A stretch of 64,000 nucleotides of DNA from Neolentinus lepideus HHB14362 ss-1 (taxonomy: Eukaryota > Basidiomycota > Agaricomycetes > Gloeophyllales > Gloeophyllaceae), in NCBI GenBank assembly GCA_001632425.1, contig KV425597.1, forward strand, positions 8,443-72,442. Reading direction: 5' to 3'. Positions 33,570-45,916 of this stretch are shown in pieces. A program made the translations under genes and the position numbers. Numbering within the stretch: the first letter of the stretch is position 1; each line of letters opens with the position of its first letter. The notes under the pieces are model-generated. The model had not been told where the DNA came from. It saw nothing but the letters and a program-made list of their open reading frames with translations, and searched no databases.

Positions 33570-35113
33570 CTATACACTCATTTCTCGCAGAATCTGGTTC
33601 TACGGGATAAGTAGCAGAGCATGCAGGGTTTTGATCTTCCGCTCCAGTATATCAAAAGGTCGAAGAATTACGCAAAGTCTGGAAGGCCATTGCTCACCGG
33701 CACATGAAGTTTCACATGTGCCATTCTAACCACCTCGCCGACTATAGCTTCGACTTCGATGGGCCGGCCGAGCTAAACGTCGAGGAGCATGCTTTCTCGG
33801 TGGTCCATTCCAGGTAGCATGTACAGTTGTATCGTCCCCACGATCATCTCCTCAACTGTAGAGACAGACAAGACAACCTCGTCGAAAGCAAAGGCTCTCC
33901 CTAGAGAGCACCACCAGGGGCGAAGAATGCGATAAGGCGAACTCGCCGACGATGAGTGTCTCATCCAAAGCTCCATAGTGAGGAACCGGATATTTCTCGA
34001 TCACGGGATGCCTTGTAAAGGTAGTGTATGATGAGAACATCGTGTCCGAAAAGCTTTTCCGGTATCTGATGCACGGCACTTTCGTTGAATCTATTTTATT
34101 GTCCCGAGAGCGATACCCTATGCTGGGGCTCACATACGGTTATCTGCTGCAATATGCCAGTGTGAGTGAGGTTCAAAACAATCAAGCACAGTCCCGTCAA
34201 GTCGAAGGCGGAATGCAGGGAGACCTCTGTTAAAGAATAACGGGTATGGCGAGAATGAGAGGCAACGCAAGTGTAAAATGAGGTCGTTACGGGTCCTCGC
34301 TCGGGTGTATTAAAAAAACCCTGTGGGAAAAAAGTAACCGAGCTCTCCAACCGGTTCCCCACTTCTGGCACTGCTGATGCCACAATGTCGAGAAAGGACC
34401 CGAGGAACAGGCCCTTTTGGACGGCTTCTGCGCGTTGCTTACTCGGCGGCGACGTGAAATCACCCGGACGATATATGGCCACAGTGAGTCTATCCTACAA
34501 TAGCCCATTATCATCGGCGAAACAGCAGAGGTTAGCTTACTCACAAAGTCCCCGTTTCGTACAACATCCTCTGCGATAACGTTCTCGGCAAACCACACAG
34601 AGGCGCTAATAATGAACGAATTCTCGACGAGGTCCATCCTCTTCAATGCATCGTAGGGATCCTTCTCAGCGTTCAGTCCGTTCTGGATCAGCACATAAGT
34701 TAAATTGACGCATACAACGGAGAGTAGCGGCGGGAGCATCTGGGAGGTCTGGACTACTTCCGGGACGTACTTGGTGCAGACGATTACGAAGGCGTACGGT
34801 CTGTCGAGAGTATTGCCTACGATCTTGACGACTGCATATCGAAGAATGTTTGATGATGAATCGGACAGCGGCATGCACGCCTATCTGGTTCCACCCGGAT
34901 ATTTTCGCGTCAATATACATTCCCCGGGTTGTGCAGAGTCAAACTTTGCTGCAACAATGGTAACAGGCGCTCGCTTGCTTTGTACAATCAACGGATCTAT
35001 TGACAATCTATCAGATGTTAAGAACACACAACAAGACACGATTTCCACTCACACATTGCACCCACAGCACCAAAGCCAAGAAGGGCATTTTTGACACCTG
35101 GCTCAGAGCTCAT
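33570..35113 (-). pseudogene. KPR-like pseudogene (ApbA/PanE), copy B
   Basis: The start is preserved: MSSEPGVKNALLGFGAVGAM with the GxGxxG motif. The segment VGNTLDRPYAFVIVCTKYVP and LIQNGLNAEKDPYDALKR are also recognisable. The middle (around 34100-34370) no longer aligns well and lacks the LASVVPEVRRIKFQKNFWNL block in clean form. Two in-frame nonsense codons are visible: TAG at complement 33773-33775 replaces the codon after MLLDV (E in copies A and C), and TAG at complement 33600-33602 replaces Q of the QNQ motif in the last exon. The intron before the last exon is kept. It is clearly dead, although much of it is still readable, so the loss is not ancient. Confidence 0.85.
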
Positions 35114-36348
35114 GTCGGTGCCCCGAGTAGTCTCCAGCAAAGATAGTAATAACGCACATACGTTGTCAGCGCTAAGTCTCTCCTATGCATAGAAAAGCTT
35201 ATCGATTACAGGCGCAGTTTGGCCATGTTCCAGGGACACGAAGAGGTAATTGCAAGGTGCCTTCACATCTGGTGGCGTGGACTAGTGGTGCTTTCTGGTA
35301 GCGCAACGCAGCTCCCGGCAACCTGCCACTTACCTATCACCGTGCCGCTGGACAACACTAAATCGTAACTGTCAATGCTCTTACGAAATAAACAACCCAA
35401 AGTCCACAGTCTGAATCTCAGCTGTAACTGTTCAGACTCCAGAATAGGCATGTCCCACTCAAACAAACCTCACGAGTGGGTATCTTGTTTGTATCCGGCC
35501 TGTGGAAAATGAGCGACTCACCTCTACCGTGTCAGGTCATCTAACTCGATTAATGACGATTGCTCACCTACTAAGTCTTTTAGGAGACGCGTATCAAGTC
35601 TAATCTAACTCTATCCCTGACTCCCTCTCCCACGGTAGTGGGGAGGATTTTGTCGCCACCTATTCCGTGGGAGAAACTCACTTAAGTACGCTACGCAGTC
35701 ATCCCGACTGTCGTCGGTGTCGTCGTGGCTTTCTATCGCAGTATCGTCTTTGGCGCCTTCGTCGTCCAAGGACGCCTGTCGCGAATATCTTATGGCGATA
35801 ACGGACCTTTAGATGTCGAAACCGATGTATACAGTAGTCATCTGTCCAACCCGATAATGAACACATTGGTCATCTCTAGAATAGCGACTGCATCCACGGA
35901 CTATGCCTTCTCGGCTCAATAACACTCCAACGAATTCGTTTGGAACTGCCAACGCCTCTCCGCCAATCCGATCCTTCCGGCCCCTAGCTCTATGAGACTG
36001 CGCGCCGGAATCGAGCTCTATTATTGGTTTAGCAGCTATCGACACATGTGCAGGTAGTATTTGGCATCTCCTCTTTCCGCAGACTTCGTTATAATAGAGC
36101 GGCACGCTCGGTCAATGAGAAGGCTGTAACGGCGGAGTCTGCAGTTCAGGTCCTTTGACTTAAGATCTATGTCCGTCCCATGGTATGCACCAAGGCCATT
36201 GGAAGCCAATTTAGGATACAAATGCTGCATAATAATCGAAACATGGTCGAGCTCCGAGTTTCCTCACGGCCGCTGGGAAATATCTTGGTATATTAGCAGG
36301 CTCTGTCGATTTCAGTCTCGTCTCCCTCCTGCGTTCTGGTCTTTTGCA
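35114..36348. other. Divergent spacer between KPR pseudogene and OMT copy C
   Basis: No gene is seen. The left half (35114-35610) has a diverged reverse copy at about 18185-18715. The right half (about 35830-36240) is the reverse-complement counterpart of the segment upstream of OMT A and B. An AGGAGACGCGTATCAAGTCT word at about 35582 matches, reversed, the sequence into which the LINE inserted. Confidence 0.6.
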
Positions 36349-38160
36349 ATGGCGGTCGTGTCCGAAATTACGAGCCTCCTTGAGACGCTGACGACCTCGA
36401 TTGAAGTGTTCAAGGCCGAACTGGTCAGACAAGCGTTCCCAGAGCCCTCCTTGATGACGTCCAAGCCACATCCCATTGACGACCCTGCATATGTGACGCC
36501 GCCGATGATGTACGAGGCACGGAGGCTAGCGGTGAGTAGCTTGGTGAGTAGTTCAATATCTCGGCATCAGTGCCAGAGACTGATGGAGAAGGATTCGGAT
36601 AGGAACGCTTGAAGCTGCTGTTGGAAAGCCCATCCGAAGCAGTGGCATCGACATCCCTAGCAGCAGCCGAGATCCAAGGGTTACGGCTGGTTGCGGAGCT
36701 CGGTATACATGAGGTGTTGGAAGATGCAACCAATGCAGAGGAGGGGGTATACATACGTCTGATAGCAGAGAAGACGAAGACAGACTCATTGAAACTTGGT
36801 ACCTGCTCCGCGTTCATAGTTTCAACTAATACTCACTCTCTTGACAGAGGGAATCCTACGTCTGCTCGCTAATGCAGGTTGGTTCCGCGAGACAAGACCT
36901 GGATATTTTGCCAACAACCGGCGAAGCCATACGTTGAAGGCGGGGTCGAAAGGCCACTATGCTGCCAAAAACATGTAAAGGTCCCTTGAACACCACTCAT
37001 CCCTATTCACATAACGATCCTGTCAGGATTTATTATATGGCTAATTGTATCAGCAAACTGCCTGAAGCCATGACTCACCCCGACGAGAGCTTCCGTATGT
37101 CAAGGAGTCCAGATAAGACAGCCTGGAACCTGTTTTCGGGGAACGAACTCCCATTTCACGGATCACACAGCTGGGTGCAGGAAAAGCCAGGAGAAGCAGA
37201 GAAGTTCGGGCTAGGGTCAGTTTTCCATTTCGTGTCAGAGTTAAGTAGATAGACACTTACATACGAGTACAGAATGGGAGGGATGGGTGTTGCTTCTGAC
37301 AAAGGGGTTGCCTTCGATGTCCCCTGGGTCGACTTGGCCAAGGGTAAAGATGCAATTGTGGATGTTGGAGGGGGCCAAGGAACGTTATGCTGCTCTCTTG
37401 CTGCAGCGTATGTGGAAGTTCCTTTCAAACGTCCATAACCGCTTATTGGATCAATAGTTGCCCGGAAATCAAGCAGTTCATCGTGCAAGACCTGCCAGTA
37501 ACACGAGAGGCGGCGGAGAAGTATATATCCTCGAAAGGTCTCACAGGCAGAGTGAAATTTGAGGAACAAAACTTTTTCGAGCCGAACAGGTGTAAGGGCA
37601 AGGGAAATTATGTATTCATGCTGACGAAGGGTGTGTCTTCCATGCACCAGATCCACAGAGACTTGTTCAACTCAACAGCTGTTGGTTGTAGTCCTCCATG
37701 ATTGGTCGGATGAAGAGGGCGCCAGGATACTGAGTCGAATCCGGGAGTGTCTGGAAGGCGGAAAGGTTCGTGTCCGTTTTGGCCAATTGAACGGTGTGAT
37801 TTTGACACCCTCTTTCGCCACAGAGTCAGATGCTTATCATAGACTCGATCAACTCACCAGTCATCGTGAATGGAGAAGGACCGAGTGCCAGGGAGTCGCT
37901 TGCAGTATTGGAAGGACAAACCCGTTATATACCTATAGAGCCGCCGCCGTTCATCCCTCAGGATTTTGGCATGACAGGTACAATTGGGCATCAAGTCAAC
38001 GTCTGCCTGATAGCGAACTGCAATGGTAAGTGGGTTCCTCGAGAAAGCGAGTTTTTGACTGATTGGTTCATGCTCAGCTTTCGAGAGAACATATGAGAGT
38101 ATGGAAAATATGGTTCGGTTAGCTGGAATGAGGATCAAAGGGGTGACCAGGACGAGGTGA
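36349..38160 (+). CDS. SAM-dependent O-methyltransferase (COMT-type), copy C
   Basis: It has nine exons and about 460 residues. All junctions were followed and are in phase. Exon 1 is MAVVSEITSLLETLTTSIEV. The second-exon join gives RLAVSSL|ERLKLLLESPSEAV. The region ending KFGLG|MGGMGVASD precedes motif I, AIVDVGGGQGTLCCSLAAA, which is cut by an intron before CPEIKQFIVQDLPVTREAA. FVFMLTK-like FMLTK|VLHDWSDEEGARIL contains the catalytic-base histidine. SLAVLEGQTRYIPIEPPPF and the end MVRLAGMRIKGVTRTR complete it. It lies head-to-tail with KPR copy C on the plus strand, mirroring the A pair. It looks fully functional. Confidence 0.92.
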
Positions 38161-39465
38161 GATCACTTCATGGCGAGTAGTTGGCCTCCAGGCGCTGATA
38201 CGGTACCTTTTTGAAGAGGGTATGTGCACGTGACTGAAGTCGAAGTGGATCCGGGTGTATGAGTCTCAGTCAACGTCCCTGTCGCTAGTGTGTAATGATG
38301 AGGGGGGACTGAATGTTGAGTGCAGCTTTGCACGACAGAACGAGGTACTCACAGCAGTGGTAGCTGTCGACTTGACGAGATTGGTGTGCTGCCTAACTCC
38401 CAAAGAGGACAAATGTTGATGATAATATGTTGTCATATACTGTGCATGACATGAACTCATCAACGCATCCGTATGCCCAGATTTGGCCATAGCAGCGTCG
38501 GAAGTGGCGCGGCACACCTTTATGTCTGACCTGAAAGAGTTTAAGAATTTGCATATGATACAATATTCGGAAATTGATTAGTCCCTACCGTTCCAGAGCT
38601 TTCTCATGTCGGCTGCTTTCTTAAGCGCCTTGAACATGAATACTAATCGAAGTGTGATGGTACTCAGTCATAGAGAAGAGTCCATCCACGTCTTCTTCTC
38701 TCTAGTGTGTTTGATGATCTCCGCAGATACAACGACACATCCGTCCACGTCCTCGGGTTGCAACGGCACTAGTGAGCGCTGTGGAATGTGGCTACGCGTC
38801 TGTCGACGCCATAAAGCTAGAGATGTTATGGCACACTCCAGTATTCATTTGCCGCAAGCGTATTTGTTAAACATATACTTGGTCCTGCTTCTCCTAAATA
38901 AGATAATGAGTAAACGAGCAACAGTCTTATGGGCTTAAACAAGGTTCTACAAAGCCTCAGGAAGGCTCGACCCTCGGCTATGACCGAGATCTAGCCACTT
39001 CCTTCGACTCGGCCCGCGCCGTCCTGTTGAGACGCTCGGACAATATCTTGAGACCTGCATCTGCCTCAAGCTTCCCTCCTAGGCCTTTGCTGACACCACT
39101 TAATTGATCCAAAACATCACCCTACGTGGCATCTTTACCGTGCAATGTGAGTCGTGAATTCTGGGGTTCATTCATGGTATGTCTGATAGTGTCTGAACTT
39201 GAAAGCTTCTCCATCAATCGAGATACCTTCTTGCCTTGAAGTCAAAGCAGTAAGACGATAGAATTACGATTACTGCAACAAATATAGAAGTCTAATATCC
39301 TTGAAATGCTCGGTCACTCTATCCAAATCGCCCTGATGGCCCGTCTGGATTATCAAGCGGAGCTAGTCCATGCTTATAAATTCAATAATTCGACAACACT
39401 TTCAACTCTGCCTCAGCAAACAGCCCCTAAAGCTGTCACCACATTTTCAGACGCGTTCCATGACA
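38161..39465. other. Intergenic between OMT copy C and KPR copy C
   Basis: No gene is supported. The first 350 bp correspond, inverted, to the 3' flanks of OMT A and B. An inverted, diverged copy of the 18.8-kb repeat is at 38970-39050. The spacing (1.31 kb) is close to that of the A pair (1.39 kb). Confidence 0.6.
38970..39050 (-). repeat. Diverged inverted copy of the 18.8-kb repeat
   Basis: CTTCGACTCGGCCCG and CTGTTGA..GACGC align in order with the reverse complement of 18904-18979. About four fifths of the bases agree by eye. Confidence 0.6.
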
Positions 39466-40910
39466 ATGAGCTCAGAACTCAAAGATGTTCTGCTCGTCGG
39501 CTTTGGTGCGGTGGGAGCGATTTGTGAGCACCATGCCTGCACACCGTCAAAACTCTGATATATATGTAAAACAGATTCATTGATTTTACAGCGGAGTAAG
39601 AAAGCTCGTGTGACTGTCGTAGCAAGAAGTAACTACGATGCTATCAGTTGTACGTGCTACTGTAGTCTGTGATTAATCGCAGCAAAGTCTTATATCTCCC
39701 ATCCAGCTCATGGTATGCACATAAAGAGCGGAAAGTACGGTGATATACCTAGCTGGAAGCCAGATAGACGTATGTAGACCTATAATCTTTTCACAGAGGC
39801 CCCCGTCAAACTTCATACCACACAGTTGTCAAGTCCGTCTCGGATGCTCTTGACAGACCCTATTCTTACGTAGTGGTCTGCACCAAGTACATCCCCGAAG
39901 TGTCTCCGACGTCATGCATGCTGCGGCCTCTTCTCTCTGTGCCGTATACGTCCAATTATCCACAGCCGACATACGTTCTGCTCCAGAACGGACTGAACGT
40001 CGAGCAGGATCTGTACACTGCCTTGAAGGATGCCAAGATCGATGAGGAACCACGCATCATCAGCACAGCCGTATGGATCGGCACTAACCTCGCAGAAGAG
40101 AACATCGTACATCACAATAATTTCGTACGTTCACCGTACCTTCTCTGCCTTCTCTATACATCACGTACTGCAACAATAGGACCGACTCTCCCTAGGAATC
40201 TATCGCCCATCCGATTTCACTGCCGCGAGCAACACCACGTCCGAACAGGCTACCCTAGACGACTTCGCATCCATAATCATCGCCGGTGGTGGCCTCGCAT
40301 CAGTTGTGCCCGAAGTGCGGCGAATAAAGTTCCAAAAGAACTTCTGGAACCTTGCATTCTCTTCATTCGCAACTTTAACCCACCATCCTGTGACAGCGCT
40401 TTTTCGCAGGCAGAATGACGATAAGACGATGCCTGCACCTTACATCGCCGACGTGACAGCGGAGTTAATCGAGAAATATACAATACCGACGTTATATGGG
40501 GTGATGAACGAGGCTCTTGCCGTTGGTAAGCCATGTTCAATTGGTGCTCTATGTACATCGAGGCTTTAAGCATGCACGCAGGACGAGCGATGGGCTACGA
40601 TGAGTCCGCTCTGCCCGCTTCAGTGGTCGAGAGCACGATCGCAAACACGAAACGGTTGCATGTGGTGCCTGAGAACAAGCACAGAGCGAGTATGCTGCTT
40701 GACATTGAGAACGGGCGGCCCATCGAGGTCGAAGCAATTGTGGGTGAGGTGGTGCGGATGGCTCATCAAAAAGGCATAGATGTCCCGGTAAGTCGGGCTC
40801 AATATTAGTGCGGTGTCCAAGTGTACTCAAGGAGGATGCAGAGGATCGAGACACTTTATGCGCTGCTTCTGGTAGTGCAAAATCAGATCCTGCGCGAAAG
40901 GGGTGCGTAG
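39466..40910 (+). CDS. Ketopantoate reductase family protein (ApbA/PanE-like), copy C
   Basis: Exon 1 is MSSELKDVLLVGFGAVGAI with the NADPH-binding GxGxxG. A short intron leads to YSLILQRSKKARVTVVARSN and YDAIS. GMHIKSGKYGDIPSWKPDR follows, then the conserved KSVSDALDRPYSYVVVCTKY, LLQNGLNVEQDLYTALK and AVWIGTNLAEENIVHH. Next come TLDDFASIIIAGGGLASVVP, FWNLAFSSFATLTHHPVTAL, a PTLYGVMNEALAVG|RAMGYDESALPA join and IENGRPIEVEAIVGEVVRMA. The last intron ends at gatgcag and joins in phase to RIETLYALLLVVQNQILRER. No lesion is seen. The reaction is presumably NADPH-dependent reduction of an alpha-keto or related carbonyl compound; the substrate is unknown. Confidence 0.88.
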
Positions 40911-42592
40911 AGAGGGGTAATGAGCTTGGATGCATAACGGGTGTGGCACACTTCCTCGCTAATCCACACATGAGAAACGGAGGAATAGTCGCTAGAAATG
41001 GATGGCATAACGAGACATGGCGCAGGCCACAGAGCAATAGTCGAAACCGAGCTGCAGGACTTCATACACTAAGTGAAGTAGGTTCATTGATGATGCGAGA
41101 CCTGAGGACCTCACAACCATTGAGGCTATAAAGGCCGTTCGGGATCGCGATTAGTGCTCGGAAGTTTGGAGTGACTCGCGAAATTAACGAGTTCGCGGAC
41201 ACTGTTCATGGTTCGACAGACCCGGTCAGGAGGTCCGTGTCGATGCCCCATGTTAAAGAAGTGTTGAGTATAGACCTAAATATTTGGCCACTGGTTTCGA
41301 GTCGTTGGTGACTAGTGCATACTTGGAAGTAATTCTTCGCGACTTCAACAAAGTATAAACCATAAATACCGCGATGGATACGTACGCGTATTGTGCTGTT
41401 CCAACGACCCCTACAATCCACTGATAGTCTCAAGACAGCAAGCGACCCGATATATTCGAGTCATAATTAGAATAACTTACTGAGGTTATCGATTATGCAG
41501 TCCGTATCGTGTACGCTTCCGGACGAGTTGAATATGAACCTATATAGCTAAAGAGGCATGGGGAGATATTATAGCCATGCAGTGGTGAGAACACTCACGC
41601 TCGGGAAATAAATCTGCCACTAGACCATGAGACTCTTAAAATGTTGTCGTTAGCGAAGATCATTCCAACGCCGGGCGACCACATTATACTCAGGAGAGGA
41701 TTCAGGCTTACCAGATAAGAGACATATTTGCTCACAGGGTAGTAATCGCGTGTATGACCAGAACCTGGTTGAATGTTTCGAGCTCAAGATTATAGATAGA
41801 GTGAACAGTGTTTCGATCATGGACGCCGAACTGGAACACTTACTACGTATACCCAGGTAGTAGCGACCTACTCCAGTGATCAGTCAAAGCTTAATGACAA
41901 CAAGTAGTGGCCAACTAACAAGGACTTTTAAGAAGGCTCTATCCTCTTGTACGTTGCATAGCACTTCAACATGTGGTACCACAAAAGCTACACAACGCCT
42001 TGGAACTAGTGTGCGAGTCGTGCAGTCGCAACGTGCTGCCAAGGCACAATCACCTAAGAACCCATAGCTGTCCAGGTACGCATACTAATCCGCAGTTCAG
42101 ACTTACATATGAACGCTTGGACATATGCATAAGCGGCAGTGCAATTTTATCACTGTCGAGATTCCATGTCCCAAGCTATCTTCATGCAGTGGGAAAAGCC
42201 GCAAGAGCTTGCATCGGACCCGGGCACTGCTGATGCAACGTGGACGTCCCATAATAGGCGTGACTATCCGAATCACCGCCGAGTCTTCAGCGAAGGTCGT
42301 CACACCCATATCCGTCTACGCTCATCACAGAAGATCGTTGGCGGACTTTCCGAGGACAGTTCTCGGGCGATCACTGGCTCAAACCTAATATCCAGTATTC
42401 GGGCATCATTACAAACTCAGTGGCGCTGCGTCGCTAAACAGGTATAGGTAACAATGCATGACTCCAGTCTGCCGGAAGTTGGGCGCCTGCCTAGTGTGCC
42501 GCGCCTTTGTAAATGGCACGTCGTTGCTGTGAGGCCTCTACGCATGCTTTGACGGGGACAACCATCTCCATACGAAACTACTACACACAGTC
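40911..42592. other. Intergenic between KPR copy C and Argonaute
   Basis: The first 200 bp (to about 41110) are an inverted counterpart of the region downstream of KPR copy A (about 6060-6250), which marks the outer edge of the duplicated block. Beyond it I see no gene. Confidence 0.6.
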
Positions 42593-45500
42593 ATGGCATC
42601 CAGAGGAGATCGCGGAAGAGGTAGGGGTGGCGGCGGGGCTGGAGGAAGAGGCGGGGGCCGAGGTGGCAGTAGGGGTGGCAGTAGGGGTGGAGCCCCAAGC
42701 GACTTCAGCAGTCAAACCTCCGAAGCCAGAGGGCGAGGCGGTTGGCGAGGCGGCCCTCCGAGCAGCACCGGCTCATATGATCGAGGTGGCGTCAGAGGCT
42801 TTGGCGACCGCGGAGGACGAGGAGGAGACAGAGGTGGCAGGGGTGGAGATAGAGGCGGTCGAGGGGGATTCCGAGGCAGAGGGGGACCAGCCGAGCGTGG
42901 TGGGTCAGTAGCATCCAGTGTCAGGCTTATACATCACTTTCATGTGCCTTTACAGCATATTTGGTGGTCCGGCTCCGATAGATGCGAGGTTACAAGGCAA
43001 CGCGCAGCGTGATCTCGTGGATTCTCTACGCTCTATCACATTGAATCCAGATGATCTCCCATTACGACCCGGCTTCGGTACGGTGGGCAAACCTATCATC
43101 TTACGCGCAAATTTCTTCCCTGTGAAGCTTCCGAAGATTCCTCTGCAAGAATATGACGTGGACATTCGTCCGGGTGGGAACGCCATTGCTCGCCGCCTGA
43201 AACGCCGGATATGGCAGCTGGCTGAGCAGACGGAGCAATGGGCACAAGCCGGGATGACTGGCACAGTCGCCCACGACCACAGTGCCAAATTGATCTCGGC
43301 AAAGAAATTACCGCAGCCGTTGGTGATACAGATTGATTACACGGAAGACGATGAAGACGCCTCGCAGGCCCGCGGCAGGCAGTATACGCTCACATTCAAC
43401 TATGTACAAGAGATTGATCCCAGCAATCTAGCCAGGTAGGTTGACAACGAATTTTGTAATTCTGCCTCTTACGATCGAGTCTCAAGCTATATCAATGGCG
43501 AGCGACAATTTCGCAACTTTGACATAATGCCAGTTGTATCGGCACTCAATCTCATTCTCGCAGCTTACCCCAACCGCTCGGTCGGCGCTGGGGTGATGGT
43601 TGGGCGGAACAGGTATTTTCATCCCTCCCAGATAGAGCCTCCCCACCCGCTTGGTGGAGGTCTTGAAGCATGGAAAGGCTTCTACTCGTCTGTACGACCC
43701 GCGTTCAAGCAAATGATGGTGAATGTCAATGTTTGCCACACGGCTTTCTACGCTCCTGGCAATCTGGCAGACAAAATGATCGAATTCCAGAGAGCGTCGT
43801 TCGGTGCTCGTGTAGCGGCTTTCGTCAAGGGCGTCCGAGTCAAGACCACTCACTTAGGCTACAAGAAGACGGTCCGAGGCATTGCCAGATTTACAGCTAG
43901 ACAGTACAAATTCGACTGCCCGGAGTTGGGAGGAGAAGTCACCTGCGAAGCCTATTTTCAGCGAAGTAAGCCACCCTTCTTCATGGTGCACCTGGTACTC
44001 TCAACTATAATACTCAGAGTATGGAATCGCATTACGACACGCAACTGACCTCCCTCTAGTTGATTTGGGTGGTCAACAGGCGAAGAGGAGCAATTACATC
44101 CCTGCTGAGCTGTGCACGATCCTGCCAAATCAACCATTCAGAGGGAAGCTCACGGATGAACATACTGCTAACATGATACTGGTTGCGTGTAAGCCACCCA
44201 ATATCAATGCCCAGTCTATTGTGGGGCGTGGCCTGGATGAGCTCGGATTTAGGCAGACGCCTCCTCCATTGAACGCTTTTGGCGTTAGCATAGGCAACGA
44301 GATGGCGATTGTACCGGGAAGGATTCTACCTTCTCCAAATATCGAGTACGGTCAGGGAAGGCCTTCTGTAGACCCACGGGCCAGCTGGAACCTCCGGGGG
44401 GTCCGATTCGCACGAGGAGGCAAGTTGGAGAAATGGGCGGTCCTTCTGATAAAAGATGGCAACGATCGAGACGAATTCCGCGATGTGAACGATCCTGATC
44501 TTCGCGCGGTTGTCGATGGGTTCGCAAACATGTGCAGAACGAGCGGGATGACCGTCGACCGGCAGGCGCCTGTATACGTTGCCGCACAGCTTCCTTCCAA
44601 GAGAGACGACACATTACTTCGACCTAATGCAATAAAAACTATACAGGGCGTGTTAAGAAGTATCAAGCAGAAACCCAATCTCGTGCTCGTCATTCTGTCT
44701 AGTGGGGACAAACACATTTACTCTGGACTGAAACATCTTTGCGATGTTTACCTCGACCTCGCAACCGTCTGTGTCCATTCTTCCAAGATCCGGAAGAGTC
44801 AGGTGCAGTACTTCGCTAATGTCGCACTTAAGGTCAACATGAAGCTGGGCGGTGTCAATCACACAGTGACCTCCGATACTGGCACGAGGTTCTTGAAGCA
44901 AGAGCCCACCATGCTTGTTGGAATGGATGTCACACATCCTGGGTTTGGTTCAGTGTTGGGGACGCCTTCTATTGCGGCAGTCGTTGCAAGTGTGGAGCCC
45001 ATGTTTGGGCAGTTTCCGTGTAGTCTCCGAATTCAGGAGTCTCGTAAAGAGGTATTGCCATCCTTTTACGGCAAGATTTATCCTCAGCGTAACCTTCTAT
45101 ACAGATGATCACTAACTTGAAGGACATGATGGTTGAACGCCTTGAGGCCTTTAAGAAGCGTAACAACACGCTCCCACGACGCGTCCTTGTTTACCGAGAC
45201 GGTGTTTCAGAGGTTTGACAGATCTATTCCTGGTGTATATGTCATGTCAGCTGATCCCTCCTTCCTTCATAGGGACAATTCGCCATTGTCGTTAACGATG
45301 AGTTGCCTAAAATCAGAGACGCATTCAAGAAATTAAGCACGCCTCAAGCTCAGTACAAGCCCAAACTAACGATTGTCATTTGCGGGAAACGGCATCATAC
45401 CCGGTTCTATCCTACTGAAGAAGGGAATGCGGATGATAAAGGCAACCCTCGTCCAGGTACTGTCGTCGACCAAGGTGTCACTGCCGTCTACGACTTCGAT

Positions 45501-45916
45501 TTCTTCTTGCAAGTAAGGCGTGTGTCTTTTTCGCTGCTACCAATGACTAATATACAGAGCAGGCACATGGAGGCTTACAAGGAACAACTCGACCCACCCA
45601 TTATTATGTCGTCTACGACGAGATTGGATTCAACGCGGACCAGTTACAAGGTCTCACTAATGAAGTGTCGTACATGTTCGCCCGGGCCACGAAGGCAGTG
45701 TCGCTAGTCTCCCCGGCCTATTACGCAGATCTTGCTTGTGAGCGGGGGAGGTGTTACCTCCACAAGCTGCTGCAAGGCATATCCGACAGTGGAACAACCA
45801 GTGCTGGAGGAAGATCGAACAGGCAGGAGGAAGACGATGCAATTATGAGGGAAGCAACGACTCTTTGGCACGGAGGAGTGAAAGGCACTCTAGGCAACAC
45901 AATGTTCTACTTGTAG
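42593..45916 (+). CDS. Argonaute protein with N-terminal RGG box
   Basis: The protein is about 985 residues in seven exons and binds small RNAs in gene silencing. Residues 3-105 are an arginine-glycine (RGG/RG) domain. N, linker 1 and PAZ parts follow (ARRLKRRIWQLAEQ, NFDIMPVVSALNLILAAYPN, FKQMMVNVNVCHTAFYAPGN, VRVKTTHLGYKKTVRGIARF). The MID/PIWI half has VLRSIKQKPNLVLVIL and the active-site blocks LVGMDVTHPG (D), QESRKE|MITNLKD (E), LVYRDGVSE|GQFAIV (D) and SPAYYADLACERGRCYL. In animals and plants the last block reads YYAHL, so the fourth residue here is D and the tetrad is D-E-D-D. The C-terminus GNTMFYL matches the family end (MYFA-type), which supports completeness. It is probably a QDE-2-type quelling factor, and slicer activity is plausible. 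Confidence 0.95.

Noticed and set aside
40780..40910. Apparent one-base frameshift between KPR copies A and C near the C-terminus
   Set aside because: The differing base lies inside the last intron. Using the gatgcag acceptor, both copies continue in phase to RIET[IL]YALLLVVQNQ.
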